In this document: one piece after another, positions 1 to 6,616 of the stretch
Numbering within the stretch: the stretch's first letter is position 1
Layout: the number at the start of each line of letters is the position of its first letter
Notes under the pieces: generated by a model
Databases searched by the model: none
The model's input: the letters and a program-made list of their open reading frames with translations, nothing else
Told to the model about the DNA's origin: nothing
From: Gemmatimonadales bacterium
GTDB lineage: Bacteria; Gemmatimonadota; Gemmatimonadetes; Gemmatimonadales; GWC2-71-9
Direction: 5' to 3'
DNA: 34,335 nt
Assembly (NCBI GenBank): GCA_030699545.1
Contig: JAUYMC010000332.1
Span: 1-34,335, forward strand
Made by a program: the position numbers and the translations under genes

Positions 1-654
1 CATCTGGCGCCGCTCGCCCGGCAGGTCGAGCAGGCGGCGGGCGAGTACGTGAAGATCGAGGAGCGCGTGGAGTTCGCGCTGGCGCTCGTCAAGCCCGAGG
101 GGTTTACGCCGGCGCTCGATGCCGCCGGCGCCGAGATCTACACGGCCGAGATCCTGTACCCCAAGGATCGCGAGCACCTCCTCTTGTCGTGGCAACAGAT
201 GCGTGAGCGGAACGCGGGCGACTTTGGCTTTCACTACGATCCGTATGACTTCGATTCGAACCCGGAAAAGAGCTGTTTCGAGCAGATGCTGGCGATGCTC
301 AACGTGGCGCCTGGTGATGTCGAGGACATCTACTTCACCGGGGCGCTGACGAATCCCGCGCAGACGGATTTTTTCGTCGAGTATAAGGACGACAAGGGCA
401 AGTGGCGGCGCTACACGCCCGATTTCGTCGTTCGCAAGAAGGATAGGCGGGTGCTGATCGTCGAGGTCAAAGCCGAGCGCGACCGCGACGCGATTACCCA
501 GGGCGTGGGCAAGGAGGGGAAGAAGCGTCTCGCGTTGCAGAAGTGGGCGGATTTGGATCCGGAGAAGCTCAAGTACGAGATCTTCTTTTCGAACTCTGAC
601 GTGTTCACCGCCGATCAGCTTGCGCCGGCGCGCCGGTTTGTGGAGGGTGCGTGA
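1..654 (+). CDS. res: Type III restriction endonuclease Res subunit, C-terminal end (partial)
   Basis: The frame is open from the first base, so this is the last 217 or so residues of a longer protein whose helicase part lies outside the window. Near the end it carries a PD-(D/E)XK nuclease signature: TPDFVV followed about 12 residues later by VEVKAE (P and D around 419-424, E-x-K around 463-471). In type III systems the Res subunit is an ATP-dependent helicase-nuclease that cuts DNA when two enzyme complexes meet at unmethylated sites. The stop overlaps the GTG of the next gene by 4 bases (GTGA), and that gene is a matching methyltransferase, which supports the assignment. A GTG at 49 is available, but nothing suggests it is a real start, because the same frame continues upstream. 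Confidence 0.85.
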   Translation, partial: HLAPLARQVEQAAGEYVKIEERVEFALALVKPEGFTPALDAAGAEIYTAEILYPKDREHLLLSWQQMRERNAGDFGFHYDPYDFDSNPEKSCFEQMLAMLNVAPGDVEDIYFTGALTNPAQTDFFVEYKDDKGKWRRYTPDFVVRKKDRRVLIVEVKAERDRDAITQGVGKEGKKRLALQKWADLDPEKLKYEIFFSNSDVFTADQLAPARRFVEGA

Positions 655-2549
655 AGCCGCGGCGCATGAAGTCGAAAGCGAAGCAGCCCGCCGCCAAGGG
701 CACCGTGCGTGAAGCGGTCGCGGCCCCGACCCCCCCCGCAAAGCCCGTCGAGGTGAAGGTCACCGCCGCCAAGGGGCGGCCGATGCTGGTGTGGGTCGGC
801 AAGCGCCCGTTGAAGCAGGTCATCGCATATCCGGCGCAGCACATCGAGACCTATTCGGTACGTGACGAAGTTGCGGGCGATTGGTCGGACTGGCCGAGGG
901 GCTATCCCAAGGGCGGGCTGCTGTTTCATGGGGATAATAAGGAGGTGCTGGCGCACCTTCTCGCGAACGGGTTTCGCGGTAAGGTGAATCTCATCTACAT
1001 CGATCCGCCATTTGACTCGGGTGCGGATTACGTTCGGAAAGTTTCTTTGCGGGGAGCCAAGGGCACTGCCCAACTTGATGGCGAATTCTACGCGCTCGGT
1101 GAACAAATCCAATACACTGACATATGGGCCAACGACAATTACCTGCAGTTCATGTACGAGCGGTTCATGCTTTTGCGTCAACTGCTAAGTGCCGGCGGCG
1201 TGATAGCCGTGCATTCTGATTGGAAGAAGACGCATCACATCCGTGCTCTGATGGACGAGGCGTTTGGTCCTGAGGCTTTTCGTAATGAGATCCTTTGGTA
1301 CTTCTACAACAAGATGCACGACGACCGGAAGGATATCCTTCCACGCGCAACCAACACGCTCTTGATATATGCGAATGGCGAACAGTCTGTGTTCAATCGT
1401 ATCGAGGTACCTCGAGAGACCGCCGTGCGGCAACTTAGGCGCGTTAAGGTTGATGGGGTCCTTGTGAATCTGAAGGACGAAGCGGGAAACCTTCAGTACC
1501 AGGAGCGCGACACAAAGACGCTCGACAACGTCTGGCCTATTCCGCTAATTCCGCCGGCTGATGTTCGTCAAAAGACCGATTATCCGACTCAGAAACCTGA
1601 GGCGCTACTCGATCTCATCGCTCGGCTGTATTCCAACCCAGGCGATCTGATCCTGGACTGTTTCATTGGTTCTGGGACTACCGCAGCAGTAGCACAGAGA
1701 CTCGGCCGTCGCTGGATCGGCTGCGACATCAACAAGGGCTCAATCCAGACGACGGCGAAGCGACTTCAGACGATCATCACTGAGCAGTCTGGCAGCCAGA
1801 TGGACACTGAAAGCTCGGCGCCCACTCAGTTCGCGTTCACCGTCTGGCGTGTCAACGACTACGACCTCCAGATCCAGCACAACGAAGCCGCGAACCTCGC
1901 CGTCGAGCTGCTCGGCGTCGAACGCACCCGCAGCGACGGCTTCTTCGACGGCACGCTCGGCAAGGCGCTCGTCAAGATCGCGCCGTTCACCCATCCCCTG
2001 ACGCCGCTCGATCTCGAGGAGGTCAAGCGAGAGCTCGACGCGCGGCCCGACGAAGACCGCGGCGTCACGGTCGTGTGCTTGGGGATCGAGACGACCGCGC
2101 AGGCGTGGGTGGAGGAGTGGAACGCGCTGCGCCGCGGCGCCGCCGCCGTCAACAAGATCCGCGTGATCGAGCTGCGCACCGATCCCAAATACGGCAAGTT
2201 CATCCGCCACGAGCCGGCGCGCGCCAGGGTGAAGATCGAGCGGAAGCAAAGCACGATTCGCGTGGAGATTCAGGACTTTATTTCGCCCAGCATCGTCGAG
2301 CGGCTGCGCCAGCAGGCGGGCGTGCTGTCGCCCAAGATTGACGATTGGCGGGCGATGGTGGACTGCGTGATGATCGACCCGGCGTACGACGGGAAGGTGT
2401 TCAAGGTCGCGTTGAGTGACGTGCCGGAGCGGAAAACCGACCTGGTCGGGGGGACCTACGAGCTGCCGGCCGCCCACGGAAAGACGACCGTGGCGGTGAA
2501 GATCGTGGACATGTTGGGGGAAGAGGTGCTCGTGCAACGGGAACTGTGA
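651..2549 (+). CDS. mod: Type III site-specific adenine DNA methyltransferase (Mod)
   Basis: This 632-residue protein should methylate adenine in the recognition site and supply sequence specificity to the Res partner. Motif IV (DPPF, residues 118-121) comes before the TQKPEALL segment (313-320) and the SAM-binding DCFIGSGTT segment (336-344). This is the beta-class order typical of type III Mod proteins. The target-recognition part probably lies at about 200-300, and residues 380-632 form a C-terminal domain that would contact Res. The GTG start overlaps the res stop, so translation is coupled. The order res then mod is the reverse of the classical mod-res arrangement. Bases 1021-1440 are visibly poorer in G+C than the gene ends, and a run of eight C lies at 730-737 in the early codons. 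Confidence 0.88.
   Translation: MKPRRMKSKAKQPAAKGTVREAVAAPTPPAKPVEVKVTAAKGRPMLVWVGKRPLKQVIAYPAQHIETYSVRDEVAGDWSDWPRGYPKGGLLFHGDNKEVLAHLLANGFRGKVNLIYIDPPFDSGADYVRKVSLRGAKGTAQLDGEFYALGEQIQYTDIWANDNYLQFMYERFMLLRQLLSAGGVIAVHSDWKKTHHIRALMDEAFGPEAFRNEILWYFYNKMHDDRKDILPRATNTLLIYANGEQSVFNRIEVPRETAVRQLRRVKVDGVLVNLKDEAGNLQYQERDTKTLDNVWPIPLIPPADVRQKTDYPTQKPEALLDLIARLYSNPGDLILDCFIGSGTTAAVAQRLGRRWIGCDINKGSIQTTAKRLQTIITEQSGSQMDTESSAPTQFAFTVWRVNDYDLQIQHNEAANLAVELLGVERTRSDGFFDGTLGKALVKIAPFTHPLTPLDLEEVKRELDARPDEDRGVTVVCLGIETTAQAWVEEWNALRRGAAAVNKIRVIELRTDPKYGKFIRHEPARARVKIERKQSTIRVEIQDFISPSIVERLRQQAGVLSPKIDDWRAMVDCVMIDPAYDGKVFKVALSDVPERKTDLVGGTYELPAAHGKTTVAVKIVDMLGEEVLVQREL
730..737. repeat. Homopolymer run of eight C in mod
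   Basis: Eight consecutive C residues span codons 27-29 of the methyltransferase gene. A gain or loss of one C would stop translation of nearly the whole protein. Homopolymer tracts near the 5' end of type III mod genes are a known route to phase variation. Eight C is short enough in a GC-rich gene that it may be chance. Confidence 0.7.
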
Positions 2550-2568
2550 ACCCCGAGCCTGCCGTTGA

Positions 2569-2580
2569 CTCAACGTTGAG
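2569..2580. promoter_or_regulatory. 12-bp perfect palindrome between mod and the TAC-like unit
   Basis: CTCAACGTTGAG is a perfect palindrome just after the mod stop and before the first coding signal of the next unit. It overlaps a TTGACT at 2565-2570 that could serve as a -35 box, but I see no good -10 hexamer at the right distance. It could be an operator for autoregulation, as is common for toxin-antitoxin operons. The function is inferred from position only. Confidence 0.3.
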
Positions 2581-2725
2581 GCTGCCCCGCCAACTTGGAC
2601 CAGGTGAGCGATAGGGCGGCCCACTGGTCCGAAAACTGCTGCGACGGGTTTTCGGCTCGAACGAGCCGCAGATCGGAGAGATCTGGCTCGTACGTGACCA
2701 GGACCTGGGGATTCCCCTCACAGGC

Positions 2726-2998
2726 ATGCATCCTGTTCTCGTGGTCGGCGGAAGTCCGTTCGCCGGCGGGCCGGTGCGAATCGCCCCAGGATCGGGGACC
2801 AGGCGGCCGACGGAGCCGGAGATCGCCCTTCCAGTCGACCCAGGAGACTGTGAGCCCGAAACGGCGCTCACGAAGCACACGAGATTTCGCCTGAATGAAG
2901 CCCGTCGAATCCCGCGGGAGAAGCTCCGCAAACGGATCGCCAAGTTGAAACCGCCCAAGCACCGAGACCTGCTCGTGCTCAGAGAGCACGTTCTCTAA
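2726..2998 (+). CDS. PemK/MazF-like small protein, possible toxin of a TAC-like unit (start uncertain)
   Basis: ATG 2726 is the only ordinary start codon, giving 90 residues. The coding signal continues upstream in the same frame to a TAG at 2612. The upstream part reads GEIWLV, then GMHPVLVV across the ATG. This resembles the G-x-I-W opening strand and the P-V-L-V-V strand of PemK/MazF-type SH3-barrel toxins, which are ribosome-independent or mRNA-cleaving RNases. Starting at 2726 would remove the first strand. In-frame candidates further upstream are CTG codons at 2624, 2636 and 2639. The C-terminal half is basic and helical (RIPREKLRKRIAKL). The gene lies 54 bases before the next one on the same strand. 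The family call is by eye and tentative. Confidence 0.5.
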   Translation: MHPVLVVGGSPFAGGPVRIAPGSGTRRPTEPEIALPVDPGDCEPETALTKHTRFRLNEARRIPREKLRKRIAKLKPPKHRDLLVLREHVL

Positions 2999-3052
2999 GG
3001 GGAACTGGAACGACTCTTGCGTGTTCCACGCAAGGAGGGAATCATTAACCAG

Positions 3053-3841
3053 ATGTTGCGCGCGCCGATCGGCTCCGTTTGGTCCGTCTCCGATCTCGGG
3101 GATGCGGCAGTCGTAGTTCTCGCCGGCCCGTTCGCCACCTCTCGAGGCTCGCCCGAGTACCTCGTGGCACCCCTATACACGGGACGCGAACCAGGCTTCG
3201 TCTGGAGCTCCGAAGACGTGCGTCTGGAGGCCCAGGAATCCGGTTTGGGCGAGCCGCGGTTTGGTGCGGTGTGGAACGCACGTCCGCTTCTGTACGCGGA
3301 TTTCGGCATGCAGCTCGGCACCTTAAGCGAGGAAGCGACGGTGGCGGTTCGCGATGCCTATTGGGCGTCTCTGAACGAGCGCCCGTTGGGGGAGAGCCCC
3401 CGCCTCGGACGTGCAATCCGATCCGCAAAGGACGCGGCGGCCAAGTTCCAGGCTGGCGAGTTGGAGCGCTGGGAGCCCCTTTCGGGGCGAGTTTTTGACA
3501 CTCCGGAGGACGCGTCGGTCAGCCTCACCGTGCGGTTCGCCGATGTGTGGACCATGACCCTCCCAGGCATCGAACAGTTGACGACTGAAATTGAGAGTTC
3601 CGAACGGCTCGTGGGCTCCGTAATCATTGATGGCATCGGCGAGAGCAAGGCATGGCTCAGCGGCTGGCTTCGTCTGGGTGGTATTCAAGAAACCCGCGAT
3701 GCGGTCGACCTCTTCACGACCGCTCCGAGGGACTCCGTCCAGTTCTCCCAGGAGACCACTTTCGTGGCCCAGCGAGAAGCCGGGCAGGCAGAGGTCCCCG
3801 TGCAGCTTAACGTGAATTCAGAACTCGCGGCCGCCGCATGA
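3053..3841 (+). CDS. Unrecognised two-part protein with SH3-barrel-like N-terminus, next to a SecB-like chaperone
   Basis: I chose ATG 3053 (262 residues) over the TTG at 3017 because GGAGGG at 3034-3039 lies 13 bases before it and the conserved-looking text begins there. Residues about 5-105 open with IGSVWSV and continue with EYLVAPLY and a LGTLSEEATVAVRDAY helix, which looks like a PemK/MazF-type SH3 barrel with its C-terminal helix. A helical linker follows. Residues about 145-262 are a second, beta-rich part with hydrophobic strands (VIIDGIG, KAWLSGWL) and a low-complexity tail ending in alanines. No signal peptide or membrane segment is visible. Its stop overlaps the SecB-like start (ATGA), so the two are probably made together. 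It could be the toxin, or the chaperone-dependent antitoxin with the C-terminal part as chaperone-binding region. Confidence 0.6.
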   Translation: MLRAPIGSVWSVSDLGDAAVVVLAGPFATSRGSPEYLVAPLYTGREPGFVWSSEDVRLEAQESGLGEPRFGAVWNARPLLYADFGMQLGTLSEEATVAVRDAYWASLNERPLGESPRLGRAIRSAKDAAAKFQAGELERWEPLSGRVFDTPEDASVSLTVRFADVWTMTLPGIEQLTTEIESSERLVGSVIIDGIGESKAWLSGWLRLGGIQETRDAVDLFTTAPRDSVQFSQETTFVAQREAGQAEVPVQLNVNSELAAAA

Positions 3842-4323
3842 CCCACCGCGTATCGTCTGAGCAGCTCAGCGCACTCCAGTTCGAGAGGGTATGGGTACGC
3901 GAAGCGGTATTCCTAGACATCGAGGGTGAGAAGGACAGTGCCGCTCCGCAGGCACACCTCAAGGTCGGCATCCGCATCGAGGTGAAGGTGGCGTACTCCC
4001 CTCGCGGGGATGGCGCCTTCGTAACCGTCCGCGCCGCCCTAGACCCTCCCGCTGACGAGCGGCTGTTCCGCGAGCTGACAGCTGCGGTCGAAGGTGAATT
4101 CAGTGTGCGAGGTGGCGTAGATCGGCAGCGCCTGGAAAGCTTTGCCACCACCCAAGCCCCGGTCTTGCTGCTTCCATACCTCCGTCAGGTACTCACAACG
4201 CTGACCGCGCAGAGTAGAGTGGGCGCGATCGTGATGCCACCGCTCAACATGGTCGAAATCACGAAGGCAATGCAGGCGCAGGCGAAAGACAAGCCTGCCG
4301 CCGCCGTTACCGCACAACCGTAG
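3838..4323 (+). CDS. SecB-like chaperone
   Basis: The 161-residue length is close to that of SecB (about 155). The C-terminal half carries the SecB signature pattern: LLPYLRQVLTTL (about residues 118-129), parallel to LFPYAREAITSL in E. coli SecB, followed by IVMPPLNM, parallel to the LAPVNF element. The first 80 residues have the alternating pattern of an antiparallel sheet. SecB proteins are tetrameric, keep clients unfolded and can serve export. Solitary SecB-like proteins encoded next to toxin-antitoxin genes protect an unstable antitoxin from proteolysis (TAC systems). Here the gene overlaps the upstream gene by 4 bases and sits in a defence island rather than next to gpsA or grxC, which favours the TAC role. 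The tail is alanine-rich and probably disordered. Confidence 0.7.
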   Translation: MTHRVSSEQLSALQFERVWVREAVFLDIEGEKDSAAPQAHLKVGIRIEVKVAYSPRGDGAFVTVRAALDPPADERLFRELTAAVEGEFSVRGGVDRQRLESFATTQAPVLLLPYLRQVLTTLTAQSRVGAIVMPPLNMVEITKAMQAQAKDKPAAAVTAQP

Positions 4324-4416
4324 ATCCTTCCGACCCAGAAACTCTAGGCGCGCCTTACACGACCGTCACAACGACACTCAACACGAGCCAAACATCCTTA
4401 CGATTCATAAGCCCTC

Positions 4417-4695
4417 CTAAAGCGGGTATTCCCATTCGGTGAGCGTCCCTTTCTCGCGGTTACAGCTCCAGCACGCCGTGGCGAGATTTTCAGGATCATG
4501 CGAACCACCCCGCGCGAGAGGCGTGCGGTGATCCAATTCGAGGTACGCAGTCGTGCGGCGGCAGCCACAGTACGTGCACGTGTAGTTGTCACGCCGGAAG
4601 ATCTCGTAGCGGAGATCGCCCCATGAAAGGGACTGGAGGCGTTCGCGCTCACGGAGGCGGGCGCGAGCTCGGGAATGCTTCGTGCCGCCAACCAA
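4417..4695 (-). CDS. HNH endonuclease
   Basis: This is a short protein of about 92 residues on the minus strand. It contains a complete HNH fold: a CTYC pair, LELDH with the catalytic histidine, the PENL asparagine segment, and CWSCNREK with the second zinc pair. HNH proteins of this type are metal-dependent DNA nucleases, found free-standing in phage and defence regions and in the 5-methylcytosine-specific McrA group. The frame is open upstream only to about 4710, so TTG 4695 is the most likely start. It is divergent from the XRE-ImmA gene, and the 90 bases between them hold that gene's operator and promoter. Whether it works with the type III system or the TAC-like unit cannot be told from sequence. 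Confidence 0.75.
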   Translation of the reverse strand: MVGGTKHSRARARLRERERLQSLSWGDLRYEIFRRDNYTCTYCGCRRTTAYLELDHRTPLARGGSHDPENLATACWSCNREKGTLTEWEYPL

Positions 4696-4749
4696 TAACC
4701 ACGGCGGGGATCATAGAGTCGATCGGTCGGGTTAGCTCCCGAGAACAAC

Positions 4750-4778
4750 TTGCCAGACAGCGCTTGTACGATTATCGT
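4750..4778 (+). promoter_or_regulatory. Candidate sigma70-type promoter of the XRE-ImmA gene
   Basis: TTGCCA (4750-4755) and TATCGT (4773-4778) are separated by 17 bases. The predicted transcript start falls at about 4785, next to the ATG at 4786, so the mRNA would be leaderless. The palindrome at 4765-4781 covers the -10 box. Confidence 0.45.
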
Positions 4779-4781
4779 ACA
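4765..4781. promoter_or_regulatory. 17-base operator palindrome (TGTACGAT-T-ATCGTACA)
   Basis: Two perfect 8-base inverted arms flank a single central T. The site ends 4 bases before the XRE-ImmA start and overlaps the proposed -10 hexamer, so binding would block transcription. The neighbouring gene encodes an XRE-type DNA-binding domain, making autorepression likely. That the XRE protein binds here is an inference. Confidence 0.7.
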
Positions 4782-4785
4782 CGTC

Positions 4786-6015
4786 ATGAATACTGTCAAG
4801 AGCCAGGCGCCAGTGCCGGTTTTTGCCCGCCTACGTGATGCTCGTATCCAGGCGGGACTGACACAGGAGCAGGTAGCCGACTACCTCGGCATTCGACGCC
4901 CGGCCATCGCCGAGATCGAGGCGGGGAAGCGGGCGGTGAAGAGCGACGAGTTGCTGCGGCTTGCCGAGCTGTACGGGCGAAGTCTCAAGTGGCTTGTACA
5001 GGGCGCCGAGGGGGCGGAGGAGCGCATTGCGGGTGCCTTGTTTCGGGCCCATGAGCCTACGAGTCCGCTTCTTAAACGGGAAGCCGCGAAGCTGGCGCGA
5101 CGCTGTCGCCTCGTGGGCGAGCTCGAAGAGAAGCTCGGCCTGGAACGGCACCACCAGGCGCTGCCACAGTACGCGAACGAGCGCGCCCTGCACGACTTCT
5201 CCCTCGCCGCGCACCACGGCGCCGAAGTCGCCTATCAGGAGCGGGCTCGCCTGCGGGTCGGCGTCGCAGCGCCGATTCGCGACGTCTGGGGGCTCGTGGA
5301 GGACGCCGGTTTGCACGTTTTCCCGCTCCACCTCGGCCGCGAGGGGGAAATCGACGGAATCTTCACGCGGATCGACGAGACCCGCGCATGCGTCGGCGTA
5401 AACGTCGAGAAATGGGTCTTTCGCCAGGTGTTCACGGTTGTCCACGAGTACGGGCACGCCCTGATGGATGGGGACACGCCCGCGGAGGCCTGCATCACGA
5501 GCCGCGGGTGGACCAGCCACAAGCGAAGCCGCTACAACAACCGAGAGTTTCGGGCCAACCAGTTCGCGGCGGTCTTCCTCGTCCCGCGAGAGGCGCTGCT
5601 CAGGTACCTCGAAGCCCGCGGCAAGGTACGGCGCGCACGGCTTACCGAGTTGACACCGATGGACGTTGTTCGGGCACAAGACCACTTCGGAGTAAGCGCA
5701 GAGATGCTCCTGTGGCGCCTTCAAGAGGAGAGCCTGATCGCGGCGACGGAACGGAAGGAACTGGCTGCCAAACTCGCGGAAATCGGCGTCGTCGCATTGG
5801 CCCGAGCGCTCGGCTATGACTGGCGCGACCGAGCGCAGCCGTTCACGCGCGTGCACGAACTCGCGCTCCAAGGCTACGCCAAAGGGCTGGTGACTCTAGG
5901 GATCGTGGCGGACTTGTTTGATCGCGTAAAGGAAGACATGCACGACCTCCTCCAAGCCTGGGGAGTAAGACAGGAGTTCGCACCGGGAGATGCGCTGGTG
6001 GGCACGGCGAACTAG
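4786..6015 (+). CDS. XRE-family regulator fused to an ImmA/IrrE metallopeptidase domain
   Basis: From ATG 4786 the protein has 409 residues; the TTG at 4750 would lie upstream of the proposed promoter -10. Residues about 14-70 are an XRE helix-turn-helix (LTQEQVADYLGI ... IAEIEAGKRAV). The middle carries the zinc-peptidase motif HEYGH at residues 220-224, followed by a conserved RANQFAAVFLVP segment. This is the ImmA/IrrE (COG2856) layout. ImmA relieves repression of ICEBs1 by cutting ImmR, and fused XRE-ImmA proteins occur in mobile elements and TA-like defence pairs. Here the repressor and its peptidase are one chain, so self-cleavage or signal-triggered derepression is conceivable. The next gene, a PIN-domain protein, begins 12 bases after the stop. 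A perfect palindrome before the start suggests autorepression. Confidence 0.85.
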   Translation: MNTVKSQAPVPVFARLRDARIQAGLTQEQVADYLGIRRPAIAEIEAGKRAVKSDELLRLAELYGRSLKWLVQGAEGAEERIAGALFRAHEPTSPLLKREAAKLARRCRLVGELEEKLGLERHHQALPQYANERALHDFSLAAHHGAEVAYQERARLRVGVAAPIRDVWGLVEDAGLHVFPLHLGREGEIDGIFTRIDETRACVGVNVEKWVFRQVFTVVHEYGHALMDGDTPAEACITSRGWTSHKRSRYNNREFRANQFAAVFLVPREALLRYLEARGKVRRARLTELTPMDVVRAQDHFGVSAEMLLWRLQEESLIAATERKELAAKLAEIGVVALARALGYDWRDRAQPFTRVHELALQGYAKGLVTLGIVADLFDRVKEDMHDLLQAWGVRQEFAPGDALVGTAN

Positions 6016-6027
6016 CGGGTCTCACCG

Positions 6028-6537
6028 TTGCCACCGAAAGACTGCGTCCTCGATACATCCCTCTTGATTTCGCTCGGCAAGGCCGGGCGGCTCGACCTGT
6101 TGGCCAAGGCTCCCTCATACCGTTGGCACATTGCCCCGACGACGCGAGGGGAACTCCGTAAACCGGAGACTCGGGACCCCGTAGAGCGATTCATCCTCGA
6201 CGGGCGGATGAGCGTCGTGGACCTTGACTCAGACGACGCCGCCGGGATCGCGTTCCTGGCCGAGTGGTCCGACCGCGTGGATCCAGGCGAGGCGGAAAGC
6301 ATCGCTATCGCGCTCACCAGGGGATGGCTGGTCGGGTTAGAGGACCTGGAGGCTCGTCGGCTCCTCGATCGAACGGTCGGCCCGGGTCGGTGGATCAATT
6401 GTGCTAACGTATTGATCGACGCCGTTACCGCGGGATTGCTATCGCTGCCGGACGCCGAAGCGGCCTTTCAGAGCCTCGATGTATACTCGAGCTACATGAA
6501 GGCCGGCGTGACCAGTCTAAAGGCCATGCTCAGATAG
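6028..6537 (+). CDS. PIN-domain protein (DUF3368-like), probable ribonuclease toxin
   Basis: The 169-residue protein opens with the PIN pattern CVLDTSLLISLGKAGRLDLL, containing the first metal-binding aspartate (D9). It later has DPGEAESIAIAL, with the conserved acidic pair, and VGLEDLEARRLL. PIN domains are Mg-dependent RNases, most often TA toxins. The DUF3368 group is usually paired with a small UPF0175 antitoxin, which is absent here, so the upstream XRE-ImmA protein is the only candidate partner. TTG 6028 is the only reasonable start before D9. It has no Shine-Dalgarno sequence, and it is in the same frame as the upstream stop codon (TAG 6013-6015), four codons earlier. Translation may therefore depend on re-initiation. 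Confidence 0.75.
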   Translation: MPPKDCVLDTSLLISLGKAGRLDLLAKAPSYRWHIAPTTRGELRKPETRDPVERFILDGRMSVVDLDSDDAAGIAFLAEWSDRVDPGEAESIAIALTRGWLVGLEDLEARRLLDRTVGPGRWINCANVLIDAVTAGLLSLPDAEAAFQSLDVYSSYMKAGVTSLKAMLR

Positions 6538-6616
6538 GTTTCGGGCGCAGATCGTCGCCCTACCGCCTCCCTGCCCTTCGGCCGATATTCCCCGTCGTCT
6601 TGCACGGAGTTGCTCC

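Noticed and set aside
2401-2989. Minus-strand frames opposite the first gene of the TAC-like unit
   Set aside because: Their translations lack any recognisable pattern, while the plus strand shows a PemK-like pattern and good third-position composition.
4398-4799. 133-codon minus-strand frame over the HNH gene
   Set aside because: The HNH motifs are in the other frame, so this one is a shadow.
1-6540. BREX or DISARM system
   Set aside because: No PglZ, BrxC, DrmA or DrmB-like protein is visible. The methyltransferase with Res fits type III RM.
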